64,000 nucleotides of DNA from Furcasterigmium furcatum (lineage: Eukaryota; Ascomycota; Sordariomycetes; Glomerellales; Plectosphaerellaceae). The notes beneath the pieces were generated by a model. The model searched no databases, was not told the DNA's origin, and saw nothing but the letters and a program-made list of their open reading frames with translations. A program made the translations under genes and the position numbers. The stretch covers positions 3,445,626-3,509,625 of the forward strand of contig BCIA01000002.1 of the NCBI GenBank assembly GCA_001599815.1, in the 5' to 3' direction. This document shows positions 21,176 through 31,773 of this stretch, one piece after another (within the stretch, counting starts at the first letter, position 1; every line of letters starts with the position of its first letter).

Positions 21176-23419
21176 ATGGCCAAACCAACCCGTCTCACCG
21201 GCTCCCAGGAGCCGTTCCAGATATTCAGTGACAACTTCTTCGAACATTCGACGCCCATGATGAGCCACGCTCCCATGCCCGCCGTTCAGAAACCTCCCCG
21301 AAGGCCGCTCAGCTCGGCAAACTCGAACGTCGTCTTCAATCCCCCCTCCTCTTCCTCCGCTAGACACTCTCCCTCCAAGCCCGCCGGCCTCCGGCAATCA
21401 TCCTCGCCGCTGGCAGCACTGAATCCTGCACAGAGCAATACCCTCGGCATGGTTACAATGGCGCCGCCATCAATCAAACGGCACAATACCACAGACTCGC
21501 TTCAGAAGAAGCCGTATCTCTCCAACTTCAAGACCGTTGCTCAAAAGCCAGCATCGGCCCCTGGCCACATCATGTACGGCAAGGAAAACATGCAGCCGCA
21601 AATGTTCCCCATCCCGCCCACTATCAACTTTGACAGCTACTGCATGCCGCCGCAAAAGGGCCCAGGAAAGCGTGTGCTGATGGACGCCGCCCCCATCACG
21701 GACTCGAGGATGCTGAAGAAGCCCAAACTTGACAGCTCGGGACTGCCTGCTCACGATTCGTTCCCTGCCATCGTCGATGACGGCCAGAAGCCGGGCCACA
21801 GTTACGCCCAGCTTATCGGCATGGCCATCCTGCGGTCTCCCAATCGGCGACTCACCCTCGCCCAGATTTACAAGTGGATTTCCGACACGTACAAGTTTTA
21901 CAAGGCTGAAGAGGCCGGCTGGCAGAACAGTATTCGACACAACCTGAGTCTCCACAAGGCCTTCATCAAGGTCGAACGCCCCAAGGACGACCCCGGCAAG
22001 GGCAACTACTGGACCATCCAGGAGGGAATGGAAATGCAGTTCATCAAGGAGAAGCCGACACGCAAGACCGCCTCGACCGCAGAGAACCTACCGGTCATGT
22101 CGACTCGTCTCGAGCCCCCCATCCAACCCGTCGTGGCCCCGATGCCCGAACCAACGCTGCCTCCGCCTGCACCCTTCGCTCAGCATTCTCTGCCTCCCTT
22201 GCCTACGTCACAAGCAACACTGCCGGCCGAAATCTCGTCCGACGCCACTATCCCTGTCTCAGATCCTGCGGCGCCAGAGGATGCCCCTGAAAAGTCCGTG
22301 GAATCGGAGGGACAGTTCGACCAGTCGACGTATTCCCCGCTTCCTGCCACCATGCACTCCTCTCCTCCCGTCCCTCGCCATATCGGCTCCCGGAGCCGCA
22401 CTCCCCCTCCCGCTACCCGCGTGCCGCCGACTTCCTCTATTGGCCGTTCGCACAAGCGCAAGGTCGCGTCCATGAACGATAGTGGTTATATCTCGTCGCT
22501 CGAGTCTTCGGTCATGCGGCCGAACCAGAAGGACCCGATCCTGACTTCGGAAGCGGACCGGCCACGGTCGAAACGGAGCCGTGCTGGTCGTGCGGAGCTC
22601 GAGATCGCCCGCCTCCGGGCCTCTTCCTACGACAGCCCCAGCAAGGGCCGTTCGTACAACGTGTTCCCGCCGTCATCCTCGCCCTGCCGTGGCGGTGGCC
22701 AGATGCTGCCGCCTCTGACACCCGCAATGAAGCTGAAGCCTCCTCAGAAGCCGCCTCCCTCGGCTTCTCCTAACACGAACCTTCAGATTCACCGCGATCA
22801 GGTTCGCGCCATGCTTCAGTCTCCCTTGCGGAAGATGACGGGTGTTAATGAGGAGGCGGCTCCTTGGAGCCCGGCTTTCAACTTGGAAACGAACTTCTAT
22901 GATATCAACGACCCCACGATGTTTGATGACATCGGTATCTGGAACGACATGGACGATAGCGTCTTCGCCGGAGCCCCTGCTTACGAGTCGCCGTGTAAGA
23001 AGTCGGTGAAGCGCCCCAGGATTGACCGAACACAATCGGCCACTGCTCTCGGAGAGACGAGCAATGCTACCAACATCACGTCGACGCCCCTCCTGAAGGC
23101 TCCGAACCAGCCCAATCTCACCTGGGACACGCCCAGCAGGATTTTGAGTGGGCTTGACTCCCCAAGCAAGATCTTCGGCCTGCAGTCGCCTTCCAGGGTC
23201 CCGTCACCCCGCAAGATTTCCGACATGTACGACATGTCGGCCGATGCCTTCTTCCCGGGCATGTTTGATTCCAACGTCGACTTCCTGGCTGAGGAAGCCG
23301 AGAACTTTCCTCTCGACATCTGCCAGGGCTTCCAGAAGATTGGCTCCGGCTCCCAGCCGAACGCGCCCAAGAACGGCAGCAAGCCTGCCCTGGGCAGGAG
23401 CTACACCACCCAGTTTTGA
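21176..23419 (+). CDS. Forkhead transcription factor of the Sep1/Hcm1 type
   Basis: An intronless frame of 747 residues. The DNA-binding forkhead domain spans about 205-290: KPGHSYAQLIGMAI opens helix 1, WQNSIRHNLSLH at 249-260 is recognition helix 3, and GKGNYWTI at 274-281 is the wing. No FHA domain is visible, which separates it from Fkh1/Fkh2 and points to the Hcm1/Sep1 class. That class drives S/G2-M gene expression, chromosome segregation and septation. The rest is Ser/Pro-rich, with many SP and TP pairs that could be CDK or MAPK sites and basic patches such as HKRKV and RPRSKRSRAGR that could be nuclear localisation signals. The start is the first ATG of the frame, and QEPFQIFSD plus the KENMQ motif near 135-140 are typical of the ascomycete orthologues. 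Confidence 0.9.
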   Translation: MAKPTRLTGSQEPFQIFSDNFFEHSTPMMSHAPMPAVQKPPRRPLSSANSNVVFNPPSSSSARHSPSKPAGLRQSSSPLAALNPAQSNTLGMVTMAPPSIKRHNTTDSLQKKPYLSNFKTVAQKPASAPGHIMYGKENMQPQMFPIPPTINFDSYCMPPQKGPGKRVLMDAAPITDSRMLKKPKLDSSGLPAHDSFPAIVDDGQKPGHSYAQLIGMAILRSPNRRLTLAQIYKWISDTYKFYKAEEAGWQNSIRHNLSLHKAFIKVERPKDDPGKGNYWTIQEGMEMQFIKEKPTRKTASTAENLPVMSTRLEPPIQPVVAPMPEPTLPPPAPFAQHSLPPLPTSQATLPAEISSDATIPVSDPAAPEDAPEKSVESEGQFDQSTYSPLPATMHSSPPVPRHIGSRSRTPPPATRVPPTSSIGRSHKRKVASMNDSGYISSLESSVMRPNQKDPILTSEADRPRSKRSRAGRAELEIARLRASSYDSPSKGRSYNVFPPSSSPCRGGGQMLPPLTPAMKLKPPQKPPPSASPNTNLQIHRDQVRAMLQSPLRKMTGVNEEAAPWSPAFNLETNFYDINDPTMFDDIGIWNDMDDSVFAGAPAYESPCKKSVKRPRIDRTQSATALGETSNATNITSTPLLKAPNQPNLTWDTPSRILSGLDSPSKIFGLQSPSRVPSPRKISDMYDMSADAFFPGMFDSNVDFLAEEAENFPLDICQGFQKIGSGSQPNAPKNGSKPALGRSYTTQF

Positions 23420-24389
23420 GCTCGACATGATTCGCTCACCGACTTCAGGGACTGAAGTTTATGATTACGCTTACGATGCTACGCGCAACAACTTACACAC
23501 AACACACACAATCAAACCCAATGCTGGGACCCTGCGCCAATCCGGTTAACAGGGCACCCGATGGAAGGATAGCAGGACCACACGACAAGTAGACAGTGTC
23601 GGGTTCCAATGGGCTTCGCGGCTTTTTTGTTGTCCATGATTTCTTTCAGTGACGACGGTAATGATGGGAGTCAGAGCGACAGGATACCGATGTCCGAGGG
23701 CGGACAACAAGGGGCAGAGGGATACTACGGATTTGCATTGCAACACTGGGGGTTTGGCTTTTCAGTCGGTGACGACGCTCCCGCGCTCTCTATTCGCGTT
23801 CTGCTTGCGGCGTTTACGGACTTTGCAGCATGGTTGGGATAGGGTCTCTAGGTCCGGCTGGATAGGGACCTCTGCTTTTTTTTGCGACGCGAAATGTGTG
23901 ATGGACTCTGGAAAAGGGCACTCTACTGTGTGGGATTGGTACTAAGGACCGGATGTCCTGGGATGTAGCAGCAGCTGTGGCTGACTGATTACTGAATTTG
24001 ACGCATTTGACAGACACCTGAATCGGCATTGCTGTGACCTGTCTTGGTGAAGTAGCCGCATGTAGTTGGCCCAGTCTCTCTCGTGATTGCGGGATTCATG
24101 GATCAGCTCAGAAGGGGTATCTTTATTAACATATATGAAAAACAGCAATTAGGGTTGCTATGCCCCCCATCCACATGTAATGAGAGTTCCCGTCTATCCG
24201 GATGTGTAAGCTTCCTCAGCCCAAGAACGCCGATGCCATAACCGTGGCCCGAATAGCAAGAAGAAATGGTATGCCAGTCATGTCAGATGCAGAAGGAGCC
24301 CGCAGGAGAGGCAAGGGATAGATAGCATGAGGCTCCTTGATCTCGGACTTGTCCATGAACAAGTCTATCGCCACAAGGAAGCCTACGAG
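23420..24389. other. Convergent 3' intergenic region
   Basis: Nearly 1 kb between the stops of the forkhead gene and ATG101. It should contain both 3' UTRs. Small frames of under 100 codons occur on both strands, without family resemblance. Nothing else is seen. Confidence 0.5.
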
Positions 24390-25232
24390 CTAATAGATCC
24401 CCATGCGCGTGGCCCAGCCGCCGCTCTCCTTCTGGTTGACGTTGATCTGGTAGGGGAACGGGTTTGAGCCCTGGGCGGTGATGGGGGGAATGTGGTCCTT
24501 GTGGACGTTCGCGAGGGTCACGATCTTCATGACGGTGGCGAGGAGGGTCTGTTCCGTTGCGCGGCGGACCTTTGCGCGCTCTGGGTATCTCTGCGTCAGT
24601 TCGGGGGTGGTCTGATGGTCGCCCGGGGCTGGCTTACCGCTCTCTGTCCGCGGCTCGGCGACTGTGATGTGCACGGTCCAGCTCTCCCAGCAAACCTCCT
24701 CGTCGCCGCGGGACATGATCCACGCCTTGCGGCGCTTCTTCTCAAAGAACTGGACGGTGAGGTGGCCGCGGCCGCCGCCGGGTGTGGTGGTGCCGCCGCG
24801 GGAGAAGGCGGATGTGTATGTCTGCTGCTGATGTTGTTGCTGCTGCTGCGGCTGCTGGGGGGCGTGCTGGGCCTGATCGGCGGAGGCCTCGAGCTGGCGG
24901 AGAAGGGTGGTGGTGCGCTGCTCGATGAGGGTTTCGAGCTCGACGTCGTCGACGTGGGGGAGGGTGAGGTCGAGGACGTCGCGGGTGCGAGGAACGACGG
25001 CGGGAAACCAGCGGTGGAAGAAGATCGTGTGTAGAATTCCTGGCGGCGTGTTAGCGGGACGGCTCGGGAGGCTACCTGGGCGGAGAGTCGGCGAGAGGGC
25101 CGTGGGAGCTGTTGATGATGACGATGGCGGGGTCCGAAGAGATTGCGCGGGCTTACCTCTGACGACGTCGCGGACCGAATTAGGGTCGGCGAAGGCCTCT
25201 AGGATAAACTCTGGAGGTGTGCGCTGGTCCAT
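24390..25232 (-). CDS. ATG101: Autophagy-related protein 101
   Basis: Three exons: 25232-25157, 25039-24638 and 24580-24390, joining to 222 residues. Exon 1 ends in VRDVVRG and exon 2 resumes ILHTIFFHRWFP, a highly conserved ATG101 block. The second intron uses the acceptor that restores TESERAKVRRA; an upstream AG would shift the frame. The conserved HORMA-fold core follows, with VQFFEKKRRKAW, EEVCWESWT, HIPPIT and PFPYQI. ATG101 pairs with Atg13 in the Atg1/ULK initiation complex and replaces the Atg29-Atg31 pair of budding yeasts. An insertion at about residues 80-115, rich in Gln, His, Gly and Thr, interrupts the fold and is much longer than in animals. The gene is head-to-head with PEX3. 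Confidence 0.92.
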   Translation of the reverse strand: MDQRTPPEFILEAFADPNSVRDVVRGKPAQSLRTPPSSSSTAPTALSPTLRPGSLPSRPANTPPGILHTIFFHRWFPAVVPRTRDVLDLTLPHVDDVELETLIEQRTTTLLRQLEASADQAQHAPQQPQQQQQHQQQTYTSAFSRGGTTTPGGGRGHLTVQFFEKKRRKAWIMSRGDEEVCWESWTVHITVAEPRTESGKPAPGDHQTTPELTQRYPERAKVRRATEQTLLATVMKIVTLANVHKDHIPPITAQGSNPFPYQINVNQKESGGWATRMGIY

Positions 25233-25794
25233 GATGGTCGGTGGTGGTGCATGTTACGCCTCTGCGGGAGGTCGAAGGGAAGCGCAAAGGGAGGATATGG
25301 AGCTGGAGGTTGACGTCTTGAAGTGGTGGGGAGCAGGTCCGGGTGTCATTGTGGAGGTGAGGGGCACTCCCCACGTGCTGTTTGCGGTGCACCGTACCTC
25401 TGCGTGGAGCGAGTCAGCATCCCGCCGTATGCGATAAGGCTGGCGTTCCGTTATCGCCACACCAACTCGCGCGCCGGTGGCTGGGCCGAGGTAACTTGGT
25501 AGATCCAACTCTACCTCCGGTAGCTCGTGCCTTGGGACAAGACATTGATCAACACCGAACAGGCTAATCACACCTGCATCGCGGAATGGGGAAGCTTTCC
25601 TGACAGATCTGACCCCCTAATACAGCTGCCAATCACATATATTGGGTGGACCGACGCCTCATGGGACGGACATTTGACGACTCCGACGACCTATCATCTC
25701 TCCTCGCCACGGCCCAGCATCTCTGCCCGACGACCAGAGACCTCAAGCTGTCAGAACGACTCCACGAGAACACCTGACACGCCCAGCCGCCGCC
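25233..25794. promoter_or_regulatory. Bidirectional promoter between ATG101 and PEX3
   Basis: Only 562 bp separate the two divergent start codons. The region holds a CACGTG E-box at 25372-25377, an AGGGG stress-type element at 25360-25364, and a mirrored CCAAT pair at 25629-25645. All are motif matches by eye. Confidence 0.5.
25629..25645. promoter_or_regulatory. Inverted CCAAT-box pair with TATA-like spacer
   Basis: CCAAT at 25629-25633 and ATTGG at 25641-25645 form an inverted repeat around a 7-base AT-rich spacer reading cacatat. It lies about 150 bp upstream of the PEX3 start. The fungal CCAAT-binding complex (HapB/C/E) recognises each arm; the symmetry would suit a shared divergent promoter. 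Confidence 0.4.
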
Positions 25795-27563
25795 ATGTTC
25801 GCCGCGACACGGCGCTGGTTCAAGCGGAACCGCACGCCCCTGGCCATTGGCGCCGGCCTCGTCGGCGTAGGCTACGTCGCGACCCAATATGTCCTCTCCA
25901 AGCTCAACGACGCGCGTGAGCGCATGGGCAGCGACCGCATTGCGAAGGAGAATCTGCGCCGCCGCTTCGAGCAGAACCAGGAGGATTGCACGTTCACCGT
26001 CCTCGCCCTGCTGCCCACCGCGACTGCGGGTATCCTCGAGGCTCTCGATACAGAGAGGATCACGTACGAGATCCAGACGATGAAGGGACAGAAGGCGTCC
26101 GCCGCCGGCGCGCTTTCCGGATCTACCGCACCGAGTATCGCGGACACGACGATAACAGAGGAAGATGGGCGGGGCAGCAGCATGGTGGCCAGCAGCGTGC
26201 AGAGCGAGAGCGGCGTTCACGCCAGCCAGATCACCGTGCCGCCGCCGCAGGCAGCCGAAGGCCCACAGGACGGTGGTGTCGCAGCCCAGCAGCAGCAACA
26301 GAAGTCCAGGCGCACCAAGAGGCAGTTATGGGATGACTTGACCATCAGCTGTGAGTTCTCAGTGCATGCAGTCGCAGACACGAATAGAGCTAACTGTCCC
26401 CAGCCATCACGCGCTCCTTTACCCTCATCTACACACTCGCCCTCCTCACAATGCTCACCCGCGTCCAGCTCAACCTCCTCGGCCGCCGCAGCTACCTCTC
26501 CTCGGTTATCTCTCTCGCTGCCGGCGGATCTGCTGCATCGGCCCCCATTAGCCTGGAGAACAACGACGACGATAGCCCTGATCATGCCTATGGCAATGAC
26601 TTCGAGACGAACCGCAAATATCTTGCCTTTAGCTGGTGGCTCCTCAACCGAGGCTGGCGCGACCTGAGCGCCCGCGTCGAGGACGCCGTCCGCCGTGTCT
26701 TCGGCGAGCTCAGCCCCCGTGACCTCCTCAGCTTCCAGCGGTTCGCCGAGCTGACCCTCGAGGTCCGCAAGATCGTCGAGGGCGGCTCGGCCCAGGAGCG
26801 CCGCGAAAACACCGCCTGGCTGCGCTACCTCCTCCCCGCCCAGGACCAGGAGGACGAGGTCATCCGGGAGTCGGGCATCCTCGCCGAGACGGAGGGCAGC
26901 ACCGTCGATCTCGGCGCTGCGCCGACCGCAGCGGACTCCCCCGTCTCCCTGCGCCGCCTCCTCGACGAGACGTCCGATCTCATCGAGTCCCCCGCCTTCC
27001 GGCACGTGCTGACCCTCCTCCTCGACACGGGCTTCTCGGAGCTCGTCGACCGTCGCGTCGCAACCTCGGCCTTTGAGCTACCCCCGCAAGGCGACGCTAA
27101 CGCCGACGTTGGCGGCAACGGCGACGATTTGCTCGTCGGCGGCGCGCCTCTCGGCACGACCCTCGACGACGCAGAGGAGCGGGCCGCCCTGCGCGCGACG
27201 AAGGTCGTGCAGCTCCCGCGGATCCTGTCCGTGCTGACGCGCCAGGCGCACCTGATCGGCAACGGCATGCCGAACGAGTACCTCCGGGAGATGGAGCGCG
27301 TGAGGGATCTCGAGGGCTTCGCGGCCGTGGTGTACTCGAGCAACTGGGAGAGCGAGGTGATGCGCGACCAGGGGCTGATGGGCGTCGCCGTCGGTGCTGA
27401 GGACGCCGTCCAGGCTGCCCAGTCTGGGCAGAGCCAGGAGAGCCAGGGCGCGACTGCGACGGCGGCCACGACACAGACGAGGGGGGACGAGAGTCTGGTT
27501 GTCGTGGACCCTGAGCAGAGTTTCGAGAGCGCGTGGGGGAGGGCCCTGGACAAGAAGGCGTAG
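25795..27563 (+). CDS. PEX3: Peroxisomal biogenesis factor 3 (peroxin-3)
   Basis: Two exons, 25795-26350 and 26404-27563, joining to 571 residues. The intron has donor GTGAGT and a GCTAAC branch; splicing restores the DLTISSITRSFTLIYT block. A basic N-terminus (RRWFKRNRTP) precedes a transmembrane span at about residues 15-33, then the conserved KLNDARERM helix. LTMLTRVQLNLLGRRSY and FSWWLLNRGW are family signatures of the PEX19-binding cytosolic domain. Pex3 anchors Pex19 at ER or peroxisomal membranes and inserts peroxisomal membrane proteins, and in yeast it also anchors inheritance and pexophagy factors. A low-complexity Ser/Gly/Gln-rich insertion at about 95-165 and a Gln/Thr-rich tail near the end are expansions over the yeast protein. 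Confidence 0.93.
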
Positions 27564-28002
27564 TGAGTCGCCAGCTTACCTATAGGTTGGACGGGATGAC
27601 CTAGTTATACAGGATATACATGACTGATGAGGCACGGGGTTAGGGTTATGGGTAGAATAGGTATTGTACTATTAAGCTGCTGGGGCGGCAGTGTACCATC
27701 TATCATTTCGTCGTCACGAGGCCTTGAAGACTGCCTCTTCGTGTGTCGTTTGTCCTTGGAGCGAGGCTTGAGCTCCAGTTCATGTCTTATCATCCGGCCT
27801 TCGTACTCGTGAGCCGCTACTTCTAGCCGCTCTACAGGGCTTTAGAAGTCCTTGCCTCGGTTTGTACGTTCTGGATGCTGGCCCTAGTAATGCGTCATGG
27901 AGGACGAGGACGAGGAAGGGCTATGGGCAGGGGCAGGGGCGGTGCTCTGCATGGTCCTTCTTTCTTTTCCAAAATATGCCAGCCGCTGGCCATACATGTC
28001 AA
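27564..28002. other. Convergent 3' intergenic region
   Basis: It separates the PEX3 and BET5 stops and should hold both 3' UTRs. A short telomere-like string (ggggttagggtta) occurs near 27637-27650 but is a single copy. No gene is seen. Confidence 0.5.
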
Positions 28003-28613
28003 TCACATCAGCCCTCTGACGAACTGGTCCAGCCCCAGCTCGAAAAGCTCGTTTCGCACGCCAGCGCCGTTCTTGTGCTCGACCGGTGCCAGGGGGTTCT
28101 TCACGACTAGACACACCACGTCAGCAGTCTGCCAATGTCTTCTGCGGCGCCGAGACTCACCATATTCCACCCATAGGTTGATGTATATCTGATGCAGGAC
28201 GTTTCGCATGCTCAGGGACCCCGTGTCTGTGAGCATGACGAAGCGCAGGTTGGCGGGCGTCTCGTAGTAGTGCAGCTTGTAGGAGGCTGTGCGGTAGCAG
28301 ATGAAGGCGTCGTCGTCGCCGCCGAGCTTGCGGGCCATGTTCCGGAGGGAGAATACGGTGCCGAAGATGAGCTTGGCGTCGTCTTTGGAGGCGGCGGATG
28401 TCTGGGTGAGGGGTGCTTGTGTTGATGTCGGGCCGCCGGTTGTCGAGGAGGACTGTGAGAGGGGGCGATCGGGGCCGGGGGAGGGAAGCCAGTGCTTGTC
28501 GTATATGCACTCGGCTGGGGGATGTTGATGTTAGCAATTGCGCCAGGGTAGGGGGTTCGACGGCGAGGCTACTGACTGTGGCGGTCGAAGATGTAGAAAG
28601 AGTAGACAGGCAT
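28003..28613 (-). CDS. BET5: TRAPP complex subunit Bet5 (TRAPPC1)
   Basis: Three exons: 28613-28577 (37 nt), 28514-28161 and 28106-28003, joining to 164 residues. The N-terminus, MPVYSFYIFDRH then ECIYDKHW, is the sedlin/longin-type beta-strand start of TRAPPC1. Further core blocks are KLIFGTVFSLRNM, FICYRTASYKLHYYETP and FVMLTDTG. The C-terminal exon gives VVKNPLAP and ends LDQFVRGLM. Bet5 is a core subunit of TRAPPII and TRAPPIII, the Rab GEFs for Ypt1/Rab1 in ER-Golgi traffic and autophagy. A Ser/Thr/Gln-rich insertion after residue 25 is typical of filamentous fungal members. The first donor is GTCAGT rather than GTAAGT; it is supported by the resulting family sequence. It is divergent from the CaMKK-type kinase. 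Confidence 0.88.
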
Positions 28614-29449
28614 GATGGGGAAAGGGGGGCGTTGCCAGCCCGAGGTAGCGATAGGGGTGATGAAGAGCGGTTGTACAGATAGATTTAGTGGTTCCGAGTT
28701 TGAATAGGGTATCTTGAGGCCTCAATGGAGTTGTGATTTGGAGCTGGCGGTGTTGGCGCAAAGAATCGTGGAATTGTCGAGATGGTGTTCATGCTCACGT
28801 CGGAGCTCCAGAGCCTCCAGCGCCTGTCTCGTGTCAGGGCGCGAAGGAGCTACGGGTGAGGTGGGTCGGTCGGTCGCTGTTAGGGAGACCCCGGGAGTTG
28901 GGCGCCCAATGACGCCCTGGAGGAAGGCGCATCCCGCCCAAACGGCCGCGGGGGCAATGGGCACCGCAGGGCACCTGGAGAAGGCAGGAACCTGGAAGGC
29001 AATCGCCTCAATGGATCGGTCCCGTCTTCAATTGAGGGGCTCGCGGGCTACAGATGATAACTTCCGTCATCATCGCAAATCACCGCCCACCTCAGCTCAA
29101 AGGTACTTGGCTGGACCTCTCGGATACTTTCGAACGAACGAGCTCAGACATTCTCTTAAGACCTGCGTCCGCATCTGAGAGAGGCGGCCCCGCGAACCTC
29201 GCCTGCTAATTATAGCCAGACCCCATCCCATCTTCAATCGGGGCAGTTCAGCTTCATGGGGCTGACGGGCTGCAGCTGAGCCGAAAAGACGCTGAAAGTT
29301 GCCGTCGTCAGCCTTTCTCCCTTGGCCCTCGACCTCCTCTTCTCTCCTCACGCACGTCGCAAGTACACTACGCGTCGCAAACGGCCGCGTCGTCTTGTTG
29401 TTTGTTCTCTAACCGGCACTCGAGCCTCGCCTGTCGTTCTGTGCGCGCA
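28614..29449. promoter_or_regulatory. Divergent promoter region between BET5 and the CaMKK-type kinase
   Basis: An 836-bp region between two divergent starts. The last plus-strand ATG before the kinase start is at about 29255, suggesting a short leader on that side. A GATGAT...ATCATC inverted repeat lies near 29053-29074. No gene is seen. Confidence 0.4.
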
Positions 29450-31773
29450 ATGGCCGAGCCAGGCATCATCCAGCCCGCCGCCGGCCTCATGCCGTCGCCG
29501 CAAATCGCTGTCGGGCTTCACGACGAAGACGACGAGCCACGTGCCGAGCCTACCTCGGCCGCCGATGCGTCCCATGAGCAGTCTCTAGCTTCTCACGCGT
29601 AAGCTCTCTCTCTCTATGCCGTCTCTCGCTTCTCTGGCCCCGCGTCGCAGCGTCATCGGTCCTATCCGTAGGGCTGCATAATAACTGCGCATCATTTTGC
29701 ACAGCCTCCCCCGCGCGCGCTCGATCCCGTTCCGCCGCTCACTCAACCCGTTGTAACTAGACCCGAGCCTCCACGATCCCCGGGCTTCCATAGCCACATG
29801 CGCCACCATCGCCGTACCCCTTCTGCCCATCGTGAGATCAAGGTGGGCATCTGTCCCGGTACACCGTCTTCAGACCGCACCCCGGCTAACCCCGCTCGAG
29901 GAAACCCTGGATGCCGTCACTGAATACCCCAGTGAAAATCAAGGGGGCCAGAGCCACCATCGCATCAACCAGTATATCATCAAGGAAGAGATCGGCCGTG
30001 GCTCTTATGGCGCAGTTCACCTCGCCGAAGACCAGTACGGAAATGAGTTTGTGCGTCCACACCACTTCCTTACCCAGCAGTGCTGCTCTGTTACTTACAC
30101 ACAGTCCCCAGGCTGTCAAGGAGTTCTCCAAGGTCCGCCTTCGGAAGAGGGCAAATGCCAGCTTGCTCCGCCGCGGTCCTCATCATCCTCGGCGCTCACC
30201 TCACGGTTCGGGCTTCATTGGCCGCTTTTCAGAGCCCGGCCCCCCCGCCGCCGGCAACTCGCGAACTGATCAGCAGGACGCCCTGGTCTACATCCGGGAA
30301 GAAATTGCCTGTATGAAGAAGCTAAACCACCCCAACCTTGTCCAGCTCATCGAGGTTCTCGACGACCCCGAGGAAGACTCCCTTTACATGGTCCTCGAGA
30401 TGTGCCGGAAAGGCGTAGTTATGAACGTGGGCTTGGACGAGACGGTCAAGCCCTATGACGAGGAGAGCTGTCGCTGCTGGTTCAGGGATCTTGTCCTGGG
30501 CATCGAGTACCTGCATGCTCAGGGTGTGATCCACCGCGACATCAAACCGGAGAATCTTCTCCTGACCGGCGACGACATTCTCAAGGTTTCCGACTTTGGC
30601 GTCTCGGAAATCTTCGAGAAGCCCGACAAGATGATGACCGCCAAGACCGCAGGCTCGCCTGCTTTTCTTCCACCCGAGCTCTGTGTCGCCAGGCATGGCG
30701 ACGTTTCCGGAAAGGCTGCTGACATCTGGTCCATGGGAGTCACTCTGTACTGTCTGCGCTATGGAACCCTGCCCTTCAGCCACACTGGTGTCATGGAGAT
30801 GTATGAAGCCATCAGGAACGATACCCCGAAACTGCCCGAAGGAGAGACGCCTGAACTGGTCGACCTGTTCAACAGAATCCTGGAGAAGGATCCTGAGAAG
30901 CGCATCAACATGTCAGAACTCAGAGTGAGTAGCCTACCAGTCTACGTTGCGTGACCCCGGCGCTGACATGCCGCAGGAGCACCCCTGGGTGACGAGAAAC
31001 GGTGAAGACATGCTGCTGCCTGCCGAGGAAAACTGCGCCAAGATTGTCGAGACTCCAAATGAACTCGAAGTGAACAGGGCCTTTACCCGGAAGATGAACC
31101 ACCTGCTTTGCGTTGTAAGTGACAGTCATGAACGACTTCGCCTCTCTCTCTCTCTCTTTCCCCCTCTCTCGGTCTCGATACTGAGACAAACCAGATGAAA
31201 GCGATCCGGAGGTTCAAAGCCATACTCGAACGACACCGTGCTGCCAGCCCGAAACACACTGAAGATGCCTTCAATCCCCTTGAGGCAAAAGCCCGCGCCG
31301 CGGAGATTGAGGCCTTCGTGCAACGGCGCCAAACTCTCAGTCGGCACGGCAGAGACGACATCATCAAGCAACTGACATTGGACCCGAACCGCCCTACTAA
31401 CTCACACGACGAAGATGTGACGGAGCAAGAACCCCTTTTCTTGGGCGTCGGTGCGGGCGGGGGTGAGGCACACCACAAGCCTCCCTCCTCCTCCGACCCG
31501 CAGGATTCGGCCGTGTCTGAATCACCCACCAATACCGACTTCAACGTCTACGACAAGGCGTATGAGGAAGAAGTAGAACGCATCATGGCCAATCCTTCCA
31601 GGCAGCGACCGACCACGTACCTCACGCGACTAGTAGAGGAGAGAGGCCAGTACGAGACTGGTGGAATTCTGAGCTCTGAGAAGGCGCCGTCGTCGGGAGG
31701 CGTCACAGACGTCGTGTCGCAGATCCTGAGTGAGGCCGTAGCAAAGACGACGGTGGACGGGGACAGGTCGTAA
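29450..31773 (+). CDS. Calcium/calmodulin-dependent protein kinase kinase (Ssp1/CmkC/Sak1 type)
   Basis: Six exons: 29450-29598, 29705-29752, 29843-30050, 30112-30924, 30977-31114 and 31195-31773, joining to 644 residues. Exon 2 (48 nt, RSIPFRRSLNP) is needed to keep frame; the other choices run into stops. The kinase domain has the Gly loop GRGSYG at 117-122, Lys138, HRDIKPEN at 276-283, DFG at 296-298 and PPE at 322-324. Between Lys138 and helix C is a 40-residue Arg/Pro/Gly-rich insert (146-186), the hallmark of CaMKKs. A basic amphipathic stretch after the domain (about 438-470) is a candidate autoinhibitory/calmodulin segment. Fungal members phosphorylate the SNF1/AMPK activation loop or CaM kinases, linking calcium, glucose and stress signals. 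The C-terminal 170 residues are low-complexity. Confidence 0.87.

Noticed and set aside
27637..27650. TTAGGG-like telomeric string
   Set aside because: A single short copy; too little to call an interstitial telomere repeat.
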